From Ophiothrix spiculata (Eukaryota; Echinodermata; Ophiuroidea; Amphilepidida; Ophiotrichidae), in the NCBI GenBank assembly GCA_000969725.1, contig JXSR01S067936.1: a DNA stretch of 23,238 bases; one strand, 5' to 3'. Shown here piece by piece: positions 1 to 10,536 of this stretch. The position numbers and the translations under genes are program-made. The notes below the pieces were generated by a model. The model made no database searches, was not told where the DNA came from, and saw nothing but the letters and a program-made list of their open reading frames with translations. Within the stretch, counting starts at the first letter, position 1. Every line of letters starts with the position of its first letter.

Positions 1-2263
1 AGTTTAAAGGTTAAAAAGTATATTCGATTATACCAAAATTAGTTTGATTCAATTGTTTTTAGGTAGTAAATAAACAATTTTACACTCTATATCAATATAT
101 GCAAAAAAAGATCTATTTTAATGCCGGACAATTACAATATTATGGTAGAGTGATAGATGGTCAAATTTCGGGAAAGTATGGTATTCAAATATTATTTGCA
201 AACGAAAGATAGTAATCCCAAGAGATACAGATGTAAATTGATAGAATCGACACGATTCCAAGTGGGAGAGATTTGAAAGAATTAGCGAGGATGTAACTTG
301 TAAGGCCAGGTAGGTATATTATATTTAAGAGATTATGTATTTGTTTTACATTCTTAAAGATGCTGCATCTTATAATGTGTAAACAAATTTTTGATTTAAA
401 GTTCAAAAGTCAGTAAATGAAAAGTGATGGGAAGGAAATGTTGATATTTCAACTGATAGGTACCTTCTACGAATTCAAACTGTTGTTACCCTTTGCACTA
501 TAATAAACACAAGCTTTGTTTGTTAGCTTCAGGGCATGGCAATGGTCAGTGACAACATCTGAATTAAGATAAGCTATGTGTGCCATTGCCATATACTTTG
601 TTATAACATAGTGTTTGTTGCTTTTTGCTAAGTACTTAAAAATGAATTTTTCAGTTTGATGATTAAAAATACAGGAAAAGTATATTATTCGAATATAATT
701 TCTAAAAAGTTACAATTTGGTTTGTCTTAGAAGATGTAAAATAAATATAAGTAAAAATAGCAATTACGAAAGTCACCAAAATAAAGCAATAAAGATATAG
801 TTTCAAATTAGGAACCTTTGATGCGTCCTAGATTCTTGTTGCTTCGAATGTTTGCGCATATTTCCCTTTTTTAACCTCTCTTAATTTCCCATTAAAGTAT
901 TCTTTGCATACATTCTTTTTCGTCAACATCACTAAAGTTTACAATTTTAGTTCCAAAAGGGAATAACTCCACTTTTTGTCAAAATCCTACAAATCTAAAT
1001 GGCGAAACAAACATTTTGAGGAAATCGCATATGCAAGTTTTTCTGATTAAATTAAGCGCCAGTTCGATTTTATAGTGAACATTCTTTACGAATTGTGTTG
1101 AACTTAATAAAAAATATGATGTTTATTCAAGTAAAAACAACATTATATGATGTTATTTTGTTGTTAAAGTGAACAAAAAGAGTAAACTGGGTAGATATAT
1201 ATATAAAAATCCCCAAATATATTAGTTAAGGCAATTTTCACAAAAAGTAAAAAAAAGGACATAAAGACCGATATTTTATGCGATCGACGAAATGTACTAT
1301 AACCTAATACAAAAAACAATGGTTGATCTCATAACCAAGTCTTGATGCACTTGTCTTTATTAAATTTCTCTCTCGTGGTCAGCCAAAAAAACTGGGCAAA
1401 TATGAGCAGATGTGAATAAATGAAGAGTTCAAATTGTTTGTTTTTTCATTCGATAAGTGTTGTCGTTAAAATAACAGACATGTTTAAAGGAATTCAATTT
1501 ATAACTATTGTTTCCATTTGTTTTAAATGCAAGGTCTATTGTATTAAGAACTACAACGATTGTGTCTGCAATTCATGGTTTACTACAAAACAAAATTATT
1601 GTGCTGAACTAGCAAAAATAAATGAAACAGTCGACCTGCTTATTATAGCTCCGTTTAGTGTATAGAAATTTGGATTGAGGGGATGGGCAAGAATAATGAT
1701 TGAATTTGTCACAACAGAAGTTGACGAATGTGAATCAACGACGTTAGCAGACGCAATCAGACTGTTACCTACAGAACAATGCAATGGCTAGCACATTAGT
1801 CGGCGTCAAGTGACAGTAGCACACAATTAATTCAATTTGAAGTCTGTATCTTTACATCGCTTGTCTTTACCGCAAATTCGTCACTTGTGTTTCTTGCAAT
1901 ACTGAAAACTTCATATTGACCATATATTATTGTTAATGGACCATGTCTAGGAGATCATATATAGCTATATAGTATTCCTACTTTGTTCACGTCAACTAAT
2001 GCAGGGTCAAGATGTTAGTAAAGCACAAATACCATCTTTAACTTTGATTTAATTGATTTCATTAAAAATAAATTTGAACCGGACTTTTCATAAAATGATT
2101 GCATAGGCTGTAAATGAAATTACTAGATAAAATTACTTAAATTCGAGGAGTCCATTTGTTTTGCATTATTGTGCAAATGAGCCATGACCTGTACTTTAGG
2201 TTTAACGAGGGTTACTCGATTAATAATAATCATAAATATATTTAGACACATTCAGTTCTTATT
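1..2263. repeat. Copy A of a ~2.26-kb diverged direct duplication
   Basis: The first ~1.49 kb reappears in order in copy B. Shared landmarks are AGGTAGTAAATAAAC (61 and 2329), AAGGCCAGGTAGGTATATTA (302 and 2527), GACAACATCTGAATTA (550 and 3019), TTTGATGATTAAA (655 and 3600) and CTCATAACCAAGTCTT (1329 and 6024). The remainder (1490-2263) has only faint similarity to 8330-8620. No gene is recognised here: the open frames at 1420-1665 (+) and 1596-1784 (-) overlap each other and have no domain signature. Copy A lacks the insertions seen in copy B, so it serves as the empty-site reference. Confidence 0.8.
536..592. repeat. 10-bp perfect inverted repeat
   Basis: ATGGCAATGG (536-545) and CCATTGCCAT (583-592) are perfect reverse complements across a 37-base loop. 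In copy B the site is interrupted by the element at 3035-3511 and the pairing is lost. It may be chance. Confidence 0.4.
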
Positions 2264-2546
2264 GGATAGTCAAAAGGTTAAAAGGTGTATTTGATTATAC
2301 CGATTTTGGTTTGAATCAATTATTTTCAGGTAGTAAATAAACCATTTAACGCTCTATATAAATATATCCGAAGAAAAAATATTTTTAATGACGAACGTTT
2401 ACATTATTATGAAGTAGAATGTACATCTACGATAATTTGACCTTAAGATACCGTATTTTATCAAAATACATAGAGATACATATGTAAATTGATAAGAGAG
2501 ATAATTGAAAGAATTAGAATAGATTTAAGGCCAGGTAGGTATATTA

Positions 2547-2792
2547 GGCACTGGAGCACAATTAGGCCATAACTTTGTGCGGCTGGCCGCAACCCGGCAA
2601 CAACCTTAGTTTTCCAAGATGGCGACCGTGACTTGTTTATGCACCTCTAAAGAGTTTCAAAACATGTAACGGATATTTTACAATAATCTTGAGGTGAATA
2701 ATCAAACGTATAATCACCGTTTTGGAAAATTATGGCTGCGGCCAGGTTGCGGCCGGCCGCACAAAGATGTGGCCTAAGTGTTTTTCAACGCC
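2547..2792. mobile_element. 246-bp palindromic MITE, TTA target duplication
   Basis: The ends are inverted repeats of about 48 bp. The left end begins GGCACTGG and continues TTAGGCCA, CTTTGTGCGGC, GGCCGCAACC. The reverse complement of the right end gives GGCGTTGA and then the same blocks. TTA flanks both sides (2544-2546 and 2793-2795), and copy A at 318-330 shows the uninterrupted site with a single TTA. A 3-bp TTA/TAA duplication and ends starting GG are typical of PIF/Harbinger elements, so a non-autonomous Harbinger-type element is the best guess. It is much more GC-rich than its surroundings and encodes no protein. Confidence 0.85.
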
Positions 2793-3034
2793 TTATATTT
2801 ATTTAAGAGATTATATCTTTGTTTTACATTCATAAAGATACTGCAGTTTAATGCGTAAACAAATTTTTGATTAAAAGTACGATAGTCAAGTCAGTAAATG
2901 AAAACTGCTAGGAAGGAAATGTTGATATCTCAATTGCCAGATACCGTGTTCGAATTCAAACTGTTGCACTATAAGCATAAGCTTTGTTTGTTAGCTTCAG
3001 GGCATGACAATGGTCGATGACAACATCTGAATTA

Positions 3035-3511
3035 CCCCTCGTCTACACAGGCTATTTTTGTAACTCGTTTACCGAAGGGATTCCCCTAAATTATTGGAAC
3101 GAAACCCCCTATGAAGTTTTGCTTTCAATATATAGATATAATGGTCCTCCCCTATCCAACGATACCAAGATCACAAAAATCGGCACAGGGGTTACGTAAT
3201 TATGATGTCATAAAGTTCGTCCGGATCGGAAAATCGGTATTTTGGCAAAATGGCCACCAAATTCAAAATGTTGCTATAAAAGATCTAAACAACGGATTTT
3301 CATCGTGTATTTTACTAATAAAGTTGAAAGAAAAGAAATGATACCTTTAACACGCCCTATAAGCTTTAACTTCCTAGCAGGCATATAAACAAAATTCGGG
3401 GCCTCACCAACCCACTACATCCGAATTCTAACGGCCTACCCTAACCCCTAAAGGATGTTTATGCAGCGGGGAAAACATTAGGACCCCCCCCCCCCCCTGG
3501 GTAGACTAGAG
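3035..3511. mobile_element. 477-bp insertion with short imperfect inverted ends, TTA flanks
   Basis: This segment is absent from copy A (compare 550-600). TTA is present at 3032-3034 and 3512-3514. The left end reads CCCCTCGTCTACACAGG and the right end, reverse complemented, reads CTCTAGTCTACCCAGG. The terminal repeat is therefore only about 15 bp and imperfect. The open frames 3017-3199 and 3111-3341 overlap the insertion and match nothing I recognise. The interior is GC-richer than the flanks and ends near a 14-C run. It is probably another non-autonomous DNA element with a 3-bp duplication. Confidence 0.6.
3484..3497. repeat. Poly-C run (14)
   Basis: A mononucleotide tract of 14 C lies inside the insertion at 3035-3511, just before its right end. 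The exact length may be affected by sequencing slippage. Confidence 0.8.
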
Positions 3512-4083
3512 TTAGGTTGTGTGTATCATGTGCCATATATTGCTCTGTTGTAAATAAGTGTTTGTTGTTTTGCTAAGTACTTAAAATGGACATTTTCAGT
3601 TTGATGATTAAACAGAAGTAAAAGTATAGTATTCGAATATTATTTGCAAAAGGTTAAAATTTAGTTTTTCTTAGTTTTAGATGTAAAATAATATAAGTAA
3701 AGCATTAACAAAAGTCCTCGACATAAATCAATAAAGATATAGTTTCATACAAGCAACCTTTGATGCGACCTAGATTCTTGTGTTGCTTCGAATGTTTGCC
3801 CATATTTTCCTTTTTTAATATCTCCTAATTTTCCATTAAAGTATTCTTTGCATACATTCGTTTTAGTCAACATCAACATAACAGGTTAGCTTTTATCTGT
3901 AGTGTCCATTCATAAAAAAAAATCACGGGAGCAACTTGCATCGCATCGCATATCAATGTATATGACGAAACATGCATTTCAAATTGATAAAATATTTTGC
4001 ATATAATAGTCATTCTAGTGACATTAAGCGCCAAATCCGTTTTGTTGTGAACATTTTTCAAGAATATTGTTTACTATATAATA

Positions 4084-5807
4084 CCAGATGTCCAAAAAAT
4101 AGTTACATGTAGAAAAAGATCGCGTGCAAAAACATTAGTAGTTACACTCTTAGAAGTCCCCGTAAAAAAAAAGACATATGACAGGAAATTTGCTGTTTTC
4201 TTGACTGTTGAAAAACAGGTTCCTCCTGTTTTTGGAGCAATTGGGAAATTTCCTGTAAAATGATGGAGATTTCAAAATTACCCGCCGTCCTAACTGTAAA
4301 TTGACAGGTTTTTTCTGTGAATTAGAAAAAAAGTCCATTTGAAACTTAGGACAGTCTGCCTGTCATCACATTACCATACTAGAAGCATTCATCATTGTAT
4401 ACCTTAAATGCTTAATTAAAACTGACTTTTTTGATGAAATAATGTGTAAATAGTTTAAAATATTTTTTCAACCAAGTTTGTCAAAGATTAGCAATATTTG
4501 ACCCATATGATTGTATTTGTAAAGTTATATCAGCTATGATGAACAAGGCTAAATGGCTAATGTTATTACGCGCAGACGATCATTCACTGAGCTGTACACA
4601 AAAGCTGACCTTCTCCTCTCCATGTATATAGCTCAGTGCGATCATTGAATCTGTGCAACCCGCTGCGCCAAAGTTGGCCTGTCCATTTCTTCAATATTAG
4701 CATATTTAAGTTCTTTAACTGTTTAAACTGTGTGTAAATTTTGAATAAACATCTGCATGATATAATGATTAATCTTACAGGGCATGTTTAAATTACAATT
4801 TTGTTTATTCATTAGCAAAAGTTCGATAAAAATTCACTATTTAGAAATAGCACAATTTTGAATCGGTGACCATTTTGCCCCAAATCAGATTTCGACATAA
4901 TTTTTCGACCTAAGTATTTATTACCTCATAATTACGTACCAGCTTAACAGATTTCCATGATTTTGATATCAATGGAAAGAAGAAACCCTACCTTTTTATG
5001 ATATAAAGTAATTTTAGTGCATAAGGGGGGTATATTTTGATCGCGTTAAAATCATGTTTTCCACATGATTTATCTTTAAAACTGTACACAGAGATATACT
5101 AACTCAATACAATTTATATGAGAAAATAATAAAAATCCGTCATTCCGTTTCAAAATGGCGACCATATATCTAATTCGTGTCAAATTTTCATTTTTTCCGA
5201 AAAATTCCCTGCCAAAAATTTAATTTGCTTTCGTTGGCTCATAATAGCAGATTATAATTACAAATACATTGCTGAAATAAAAATGTTAAAAAGTTTATTT
5301 CTTTTTAGTTTAAGGACAAAACAAATTTTGAGCAGCGCCATCATTTTATCCGTTAATGCTAATTATCTCAAAAACGACGCGACCGATTTGATTTTTTATG
5401 CATCAAAACATACGTAACCCCTACCTTGACGACATTTACATAAAACAGCTTTATATTCCATGACGCGCGAAAAACAAAATCCAGGGTTCATATGGACCCA
5501 CCCCACCCCTTATACACTTAAGTGTAACACTGTGCCTGTTAATTTCAAGTTCACATGGGGTTTGACGAGGGTTAAAATTATTTCAAACGAACATGCTTAC
5601 GACTTTGTTAAAGTTTGAAAACATACGTTTCTGACATAGGTATCTATTTTTGTTGATAGCTATTTTAAAAATAATGCTGAGAAATCAAAAAAATTCAAAT
5701 ATCTAGAAGAGAATTGTAATATAGTTTGTGCAAAGTTTCGTATTTTCAACTGTTATAGTTTTTGCACACGGTCATTTTTCTACATACAACCATTTTTGGA
5801 CACCTGG
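4084..5807. mobile_element. 1,724-bp non-autonomous DNA transposon, TA target duplication
   Basis: The left end is CCAGATGTCCAAAAAATAG, followed by ATGTAGAAAAA and GTGCAAAAAC. The reverse complement of the right end is CCAGGTGTCCAAAAATGG, then ATGTAGAAAAA and GTGCAAAAAC, so the terminal inverted repeat is about 55 bp. TA flanks both sides (4082-4083 and 5808-5809). Copy A at 1085-1125 has the empty site with one TA. A TA duplication points to the Tc1/mariner supergroup or another TA-targeting group. No transposase is visible: the longest open frame inside is about 60 codons (4150-4338, -), with no DDE-type signature. The interior holds a GAGCT/AGCTC inverted motif around 4590-4640 and short ATGGCGACCAT-like blocks, so older insertions may be nested in it. 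Confidence 0.85.
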
Positions 5808-6167
5808 TATGTTGTTTATTCAAGTAAATACAACATTTACCAAAATAAAATATTACAATGTTATTTTGATATTTAAATTTAAAAAAAAATGGATAGATCT
5901 AAAGAAATATATACGCAAAATGTATTAATTAATGGAAATTTTACCAGAAAAGTACATATAGAGTGATATTTGATGTGATCGACAAGATGTATTATAACTT
6001 AATAGAAAGAACAATAATTCACCTCATAACCAAGTCTTTATGCGCTTGTCTTGATTACATTTCACTCTCGTGGTCAACAAAGAAACTTTGTAAATATGAA
6101 CATATCTGAAGAGTTCAAATTGCTTCCTTTGTTCGAAAAGTTTTGTCGATTAATTAACAGACATTTG

Positions 6168-6440
6168 TATATATCATATCATATCATTTTATTTGCCAGT
6201 AAAAACACACATGTAGAAATATTGCACAATATCAACAATTACAGTACTTACATATAATAACAAAGTATAAAAATATTAGATATGAAATATAAAACAGGAA
6301 TGTCATAGAAATCATCCCAGGATGGAGAAAGTAGTAAGAATACATCCCTTTTAAACCAAGAACAAAGCACACACAAGAGAACCCCTGACGACACTTTGTC
6401 TGTCGTGGCATTGGTCAGGTCCATGGCTTGGCCGACCATT
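6168..6440 (-). mobile_element. 5'-truncated LINE 3' end (reverse), ATGAT-repeat tail
   Basis: Read on the minus strand, this ends TTTTTACTGGCAAATAAAAT followed by ATGAT repeats, the same terminus as the plus-strand copy at 10880-10935. The two also share GGGGTTCTCTTG, AAAAGGGATG, CTGGGATG, TTCTATGACATTCCTGT and GATATTGTGCAATATTTCTA. It is a 3'-UTR only copy with no coding part. It interrupts copy B of the duplication. The 5' boundary is approximate, because similarity to the other copy fades upstream of GGGGTTCTC. The open frame 6248-6439 (-) is untranslated LINE sequence, not a gene. Confidence 0.8.
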
Positions 6441-7740
6441 TGTGGGTTTATTTCGCTAAATTTCCGTTTTGATTAGAAAATGAACGCTTTTGATGCTTGT
6501 TTTTCCATTTTAAAACATTTTCTTTACTGGTGCTAATCGTCCAGGTTGGAAACAATGTCTTTAAACGACATGCAATCGTCTACGTTTCAAGTTTATGTCA
6601 ATTTTCATGTAAAATCAGTAAGCAATCTAACAATGACACCCTGGTTCTAAAAAAAACTGAAGTGATTGCTGAGGAGTGGGGTACTCAAATTTGGTTTAGG
6701 TATGGACGTGCTTCTCTGAAATAAAAAACGTCACCCATGGTATTTTTAAAGAAAAAGGATCCATCCATATACCAAGTCTTCTCAATTTTGAGTCAAATTT
6801 ATTCAAAAATCGCATGTTTTTGCAATATTTTGCACTGTTTGGCGCAAGTGATGATATGGGCCCTATTAAAGTAAGAATCAACCTAGGTCATGGAACTAAG
6901 GATGAATTGCTCATCTGAACTCTGGATAGAGTTTTAAATTTGAGTTTATCTTAATGTTATTAATACTAATTATCTTCTACTTCATAATTCATGTTTTATT
7001 CATAAAACAAAAGATAGGATGAATCCTACAATTAAGACTTAGGTTATTTTAACTTTTATGAAATAGAGCCATGGTCTAATTTATGCCATTTGGCACAAAG
7101 TTTGGAAAATGTTAGATAAGAAAACCCATCAAAATACCACATTTTGCGAAGAATAAGGACCGGTTGAAATACCAGAGAGTCTGATTTTGCAATCCGAATA
7201 TGCGGCACATCATCATAGTAACCCTTTTGTACAAAGGGGAATTTGAATACTCTCTTTACTCAGTATATACTTTATTTCGGTGTCATGTAATACGACTCAG
7301 GTATGAGCAAAAGTATACATTTTCTTTGCTAAGATGTTATGATGTGTCTTTTAAATGTTTTTAATGAATCTATGCACAGAAATTGTCTCTTGCTTTAATG
7401 AATAAGTTTAAACAAGAATCAGTAATTTGAGCTTTCAGGCATGTCTAATACATCCTGGCATTTTGCATTCAACTAATGTGCAAACACCTATACAAGTCTG
7501 AATGATTCAAAAGTAAATAGAGGCCACTGTCGCTATCTTGTTTCCTGCTTAATGCTTTACACTTTGCGTGAAAGTAATGGTAACCTTTAACAGAACAAAT
7601 GTGAAAATTTGAATTTGAGGACTTAACCTTTTAAAACCATTATTTTATATGAGAAGTTTTCTCATCGCAAATGCGCATAATTATTCAACTTGAAACATGA
7701 TCACACTTTGTCAACATCTCTTATGAGCATCACATGAAAC
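6441..7740. other. AT-rich stretch, no gene recognised
   Basis: Open frames at 6497-6724 (+) and 6696-6881 (-) are short and show no domain. A short, weak direct similarity links 6740-6800 with 7125-7190 (AAGRAWAAGGA..., ...ATACCA). An 18-bp imperfect palindrome, CCCTTTTGTACAAAGGGG, lies at about 7224-7241. Otherwise I see nothing. Confidence 0.4.
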
Positions 7741-8296
7741 AATAATTAGAGAACAATCAAAAATCACATAATCATACCCTTTAGAGGGAAAAAAGTCCCA
7801 CGCATGTACTGACTAAGAACGACGCCTACATTGGAAAATAATCTACTCACTAAATTCCGTAAATATACCAACTGTATGGCTTCCATTTGAATGTTATATG
7901 GACACAAAAAAAAGCTCTATCAATTGTGTTTCGGGCAAGTTAATGTACTACTTAAAAGGTGAAAAAATATCTATCAAAATCTAAAGTTTACTGTGCCACA
8001 AAAGGGGTCACAATAATAATTAGAGAACGATCAACAATCACGTAATCATCCCCTTTAAAAGGAAACAAGTCCCACGCATGTAATGACTGAGACCGACGCC
8101 TACATTGGAAAATAATCTGCTCACTAAATTCCGTGAAAGATTGGTTAAAGATAGTTGACTGGTTGGTATGGTTTCTATTGAAATGTTACATGGACAAAAA
8201 AAAAGCTTTATCAATTGTGTTTCGGACATGTTAATGTACTACTTAAAAGGTGACAAGATATCTATCAAAATCTAAAGTTTACTGTGCCATAAAAAA
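7741..8296. repeat. Two-copy tandem repeat, period ~274 bp
   Basis: Copy 1 (7741-8000) and copy 2 (8015-8296) share AATAATTAGAGAAC, GTCCCACGCATGTA, CGACGCCTACATTGGAAAAT, CACTAAATTCCGT, ATCAATTGTGTTTCGG, TTAATGTACTACTTAAAAGG and TCTAAAGTTTACTGTGCCA. Copy 2 carries about 20 extra bases after CTAAATTCCGTGAAAG. No open frame spans both copies. It is a simple local duplication that has since diverged by substitutions and small gaps. Confidence 0.9.
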
Positions 8297-8329
8297 GTAT
8301 CGTGGTATTTCAGAACCACTGATATTGTC

Positions 8330-8620
8330 CTAAACTGAAAGCATTGTCGAACAACGTGATGCAAACTATCAAGTCTTTTGTCCATTTACATAGATATACA
8401 ATGACTTAAAAGGTAAAGGTTTAGCAATAGTAAGTGCTTCATAAAATATTCATAACTTCATATTGGCAATTGATTATGTCTTGGAGATAATAGCTAAAAC
8501 GACGAATCAACGTTGTTGACAATATCTTAAGTGAGGTCAAAGATGTTTTTCTTCATGTAAGCAATAAAACACAAGTAGCAGAAAGATATTGATTTCATTT
8601 GAAGTACGTTCAATGAGTAA
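8330..8620. repeat. Degenerate homology to the end of copy A (1790-2070)
   Basis: AACTTCATATTG occurs at 1910 and 8454. It is followed in both by a TATGTCTTGGAGAT-like block, ATAGCTA, GGTCAA(A)GATGTT and finally TTGATTTCATT. Similarity is patchy, and upstream there is only CAAGTCTTTTGTCCATTTACAT against GAAGTCTGTATCTTTACAT. It may be the far end of copy B, displaced by the insertions between. Confidence 0.45.
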
Positions 8621-8778
8621 TGAAATAGGCAATTACCTTTGTAAAATGAGAGGAAAGTTGCGATTTTCAATGACTTTATTTCTAATTTGAGTTTTTCATA
8701 TTCTCAGCTTTCAAATGATAATTTGTCATACTTTCCCGCTCCTCTATCCATGAATACATTAGTTTATGCGACCATGTA

Positions 8779-8941
8779 AAGTCCATGATATACTAGCAAA
8801 ACGCAGCTAGCGTGTGGTTTGAATTTAGACGCTTCAAAGACGCTAACCAGCCGCTAGCCGGTTAAAATTATTTTCAACTTTAGCGTCTTCGTAAGCGTCT
8901 AGCTAGACGATAGCTGCGTTTTGCAAGTATATCATGGGCTT
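8779..8941. mobile_element. 163-bp palindromic MITE, TA flanks
   Basis: The left arm reads AAGTCCATGATATACTAGC, then AAAACGCAGCTA and later TAGACGCTTC, AAGACGCTAA. The reverse complement of the right arm reads AAGCCCATGATATACTTGC, AAAACGCAGCTA, TAGACGCTTAC, AAGACGCTAA. Nearly the whole element folds into one hairpin with a small central loop. TA stands on both sides (8777-8778 and 8942-8943). The outermost ~17 bases resemble those of the 838-bp element at 21631, suggesting mobilisation by related machinery. Confidence 0.88.
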
Positions 8942-8943
8942 TA

Positions 8944-10267
8944 GGATTCGTCAAAAAATCGACTTTTAAAGTATTAAAGCACTATGCACTTACCACTTGG
9001 TAACTAACTATCTGCCTACACAGAGAAACGCCCGATAGGGATTATCAACGAAAACAATAGCATTCATTATTTCTGGTTTCACAACACACTTGAAACTTGG
9101 CACATATCTATAATATTAAGACTATATGGACGTAAGTCATTAAGTGGTCATATTTTTCGTTTCACACAAAAACATTGGTAAAACAATGCCAATTTGTATT
9201 CAACGAATCGTAACTCTGAATATATACACTTAAAACCTACAAAGTTAGATATTGCTGGAAAGCTTACTTTCCGAGGATTTCATTTTTACCTGAAAAAATC
9301 TAATGTGTAGGGATGGGTAAAAATTATACAGGGTTCAAAATAAAATAAAAGTGCATTTTGGTCAACCAATTTGGAACAATGAGATTTTGTTTGGGAAACG
9401 TGCATCCAGATGACACAAACATTACTTGAAGAATGTAATGATAGCCTTCCATAAAAAAAAATCATTTGGTGACCAATTTCATTGTTGTCAAAATATTGAG
9501 GATGGTCAAAATCTATGAAACGACTCATTGATTTTTGGGACATTTATCGGTCAAGATTTTTATGTATACATTACCTAAAAACTAATCAAATAATTGGAAA
9601 CCTCCACAAATTTCCTTTTCAAAAATGTATAACTTTTACCATTTACGTCGACTCGGTCAAAAAGATATGTCGTTTTAAAGTTTTCGAGTGTAAATGCATG
9701 TTGTGTACAGTAATGTATAGAGAAAATTACCCACATATAAACCATTAAGAAACAACAAAACTTGGATGACTTGTCAATATTCGATACATGCTTATACATA
9801 TCTCATTGAAGTATATTCAAAAAATTATGATCCCATCATTTTTATTTTTATTAATACATGTGTTTATAAATCATAACTTTCGTACACTTTTGCATGTAAT
9901 CCTATGCGCGCCGCCTCCACCGTCGCCGCCTCCACCCGATCCATCGTGTTCTCTAATTGCTTTTTCAACTATAACTTCATTAATTAAAATCTTAAGAAGT
10001 TCGCTTTTTGTACATAACTAGAGTATAAATAGACATTTCATATGATACCAAACTTTTCCAAATACGTAAAGAAGTTTCAGCAAAAATGCATGTTTCCTAC
10101 AATTTTTTATGGTAATATGTAACAGATCCATGATATTTGAGGGACCTATTTGTGACGCAAGGCCGTATGCAATAATCATATGAGCTTAAGATTGCTCTAT
10201 AAATATTTTCCATAATCTTTAATCAATTTTCAAAAAGTTGAAAATGATGTCGTAAGTTGTACGAAAC
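8944..10267. other. AT-rich stretch, no gene recognised
   Basis: Overlapping short frames on both strands (9286-9543 -, 9515-9748 +, 9575-9799 -, 9788-10021 +) are mutually exclusive and have no family signature. The only unusual composition is the GC-rich patch at 9905-9950, listed separately. Confidence 0.4.
9905..9950. repeat. GC-rich CCGCCTCCACC imperfect repeat patch
   Basis: GCCGCCTCCACC is repeated almost at once as GCCGCCTCCACC after CGTC. This gives an isolated GC-rich patch in AT-rich DNA. In one frame it reads as a short proline-rich string (residues 41-51 of the 9788-10021 frame), which I take as a by-product of the repeat. The minus strand is rich in GG dinucleotides. Confidence 0.6.
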
Positions 10268-10299
10268 GTTTAGAATCTTTTGATAAAAAGATTCTAAAC
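10268..10299. repeat. Perfect 14-bp stem, 4-base loop hairpin
   Basis: GTTTAGAATCTTTT is followed by GATA and AAAAGATTCTAAAC. It lies directly upstream of the recognisable LINE coding remnant and may mark its 5' truncation junction. It is not a bacterial-type terminator. Confidence 0.8.
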
Positions 10300-10536
10300 A
10301 TGATATTGATCCTTTTGAGTATATTTCAATCAATACTCGTCATTGTGATTCCCTCAAGTTTACTCACTCTTATGCCAGAACTGATAGTTTTAAATACACA
10401 CACAGTTTTCAATCGTTTCCCAGTCTATTTTGATCAACTTCCTCCAGCTCTCAAAGACCAGTTCTTGTTTAGTATGTCTAAGTTCCTTGTAAATCTTAAA
10501 GAACATTTTAGAGCAAATAGCTGGGTTTCAAAATAG
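10300..10536 (+). pseudogene. LINE ORF2 C-terminal remnant, frameshifted
   Basis: Two frames together resemble the C-terminal tail of a LINE reverse-transcriptase protein. One frame, from about 10317 to a stop at 10431, contains NTRHCDSLKFTHSYARTDSF and then SFQSFPS. The other continues from about 10425 as YFDQLPPALKDQFLFSMSKF, LVNLKEHF and ends at 10536. Family knowledge: many animal LINEs end with an arginine/aromatic segment, SF(F)PR, then WN-LP and a SFK--LK--L helix. Here WN has become FD and the reading frame shifts at about 10425. The reverse transcriptase and endonuclease cores are absent, so this is a 5'-truncated dead copy. A 3' UTR and repeat tail follow directly. The clade is not assigned. 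Confidence 0.6.

Larger units (their letters stand above)
2264..6167. repeat. Copy B of the duplication, split by insertions
   Basis: Copy B starts near 2270 (AAAAGGTTAAAAGGTGTAT, cf. position 8) and matches copy A in pieces: 2270-2546, 2793-3034, 3512-4083 and 5808-6167. The gaps are discrete insertions whose ends can be read by comparison with copy A. After 6167 a reverse LINE fragment breaks the match. Homology may resume at about 8330-8620, which would make the original unit span all of copy A. Confidence 0.78.

Noticed and set aside
9788..10021. Proline-rich protein (PPPPSPPPP)
   Set aside because: The proline run is a by-product of a small GC-rich repeat; the rest of the frame is AT-rich noise.
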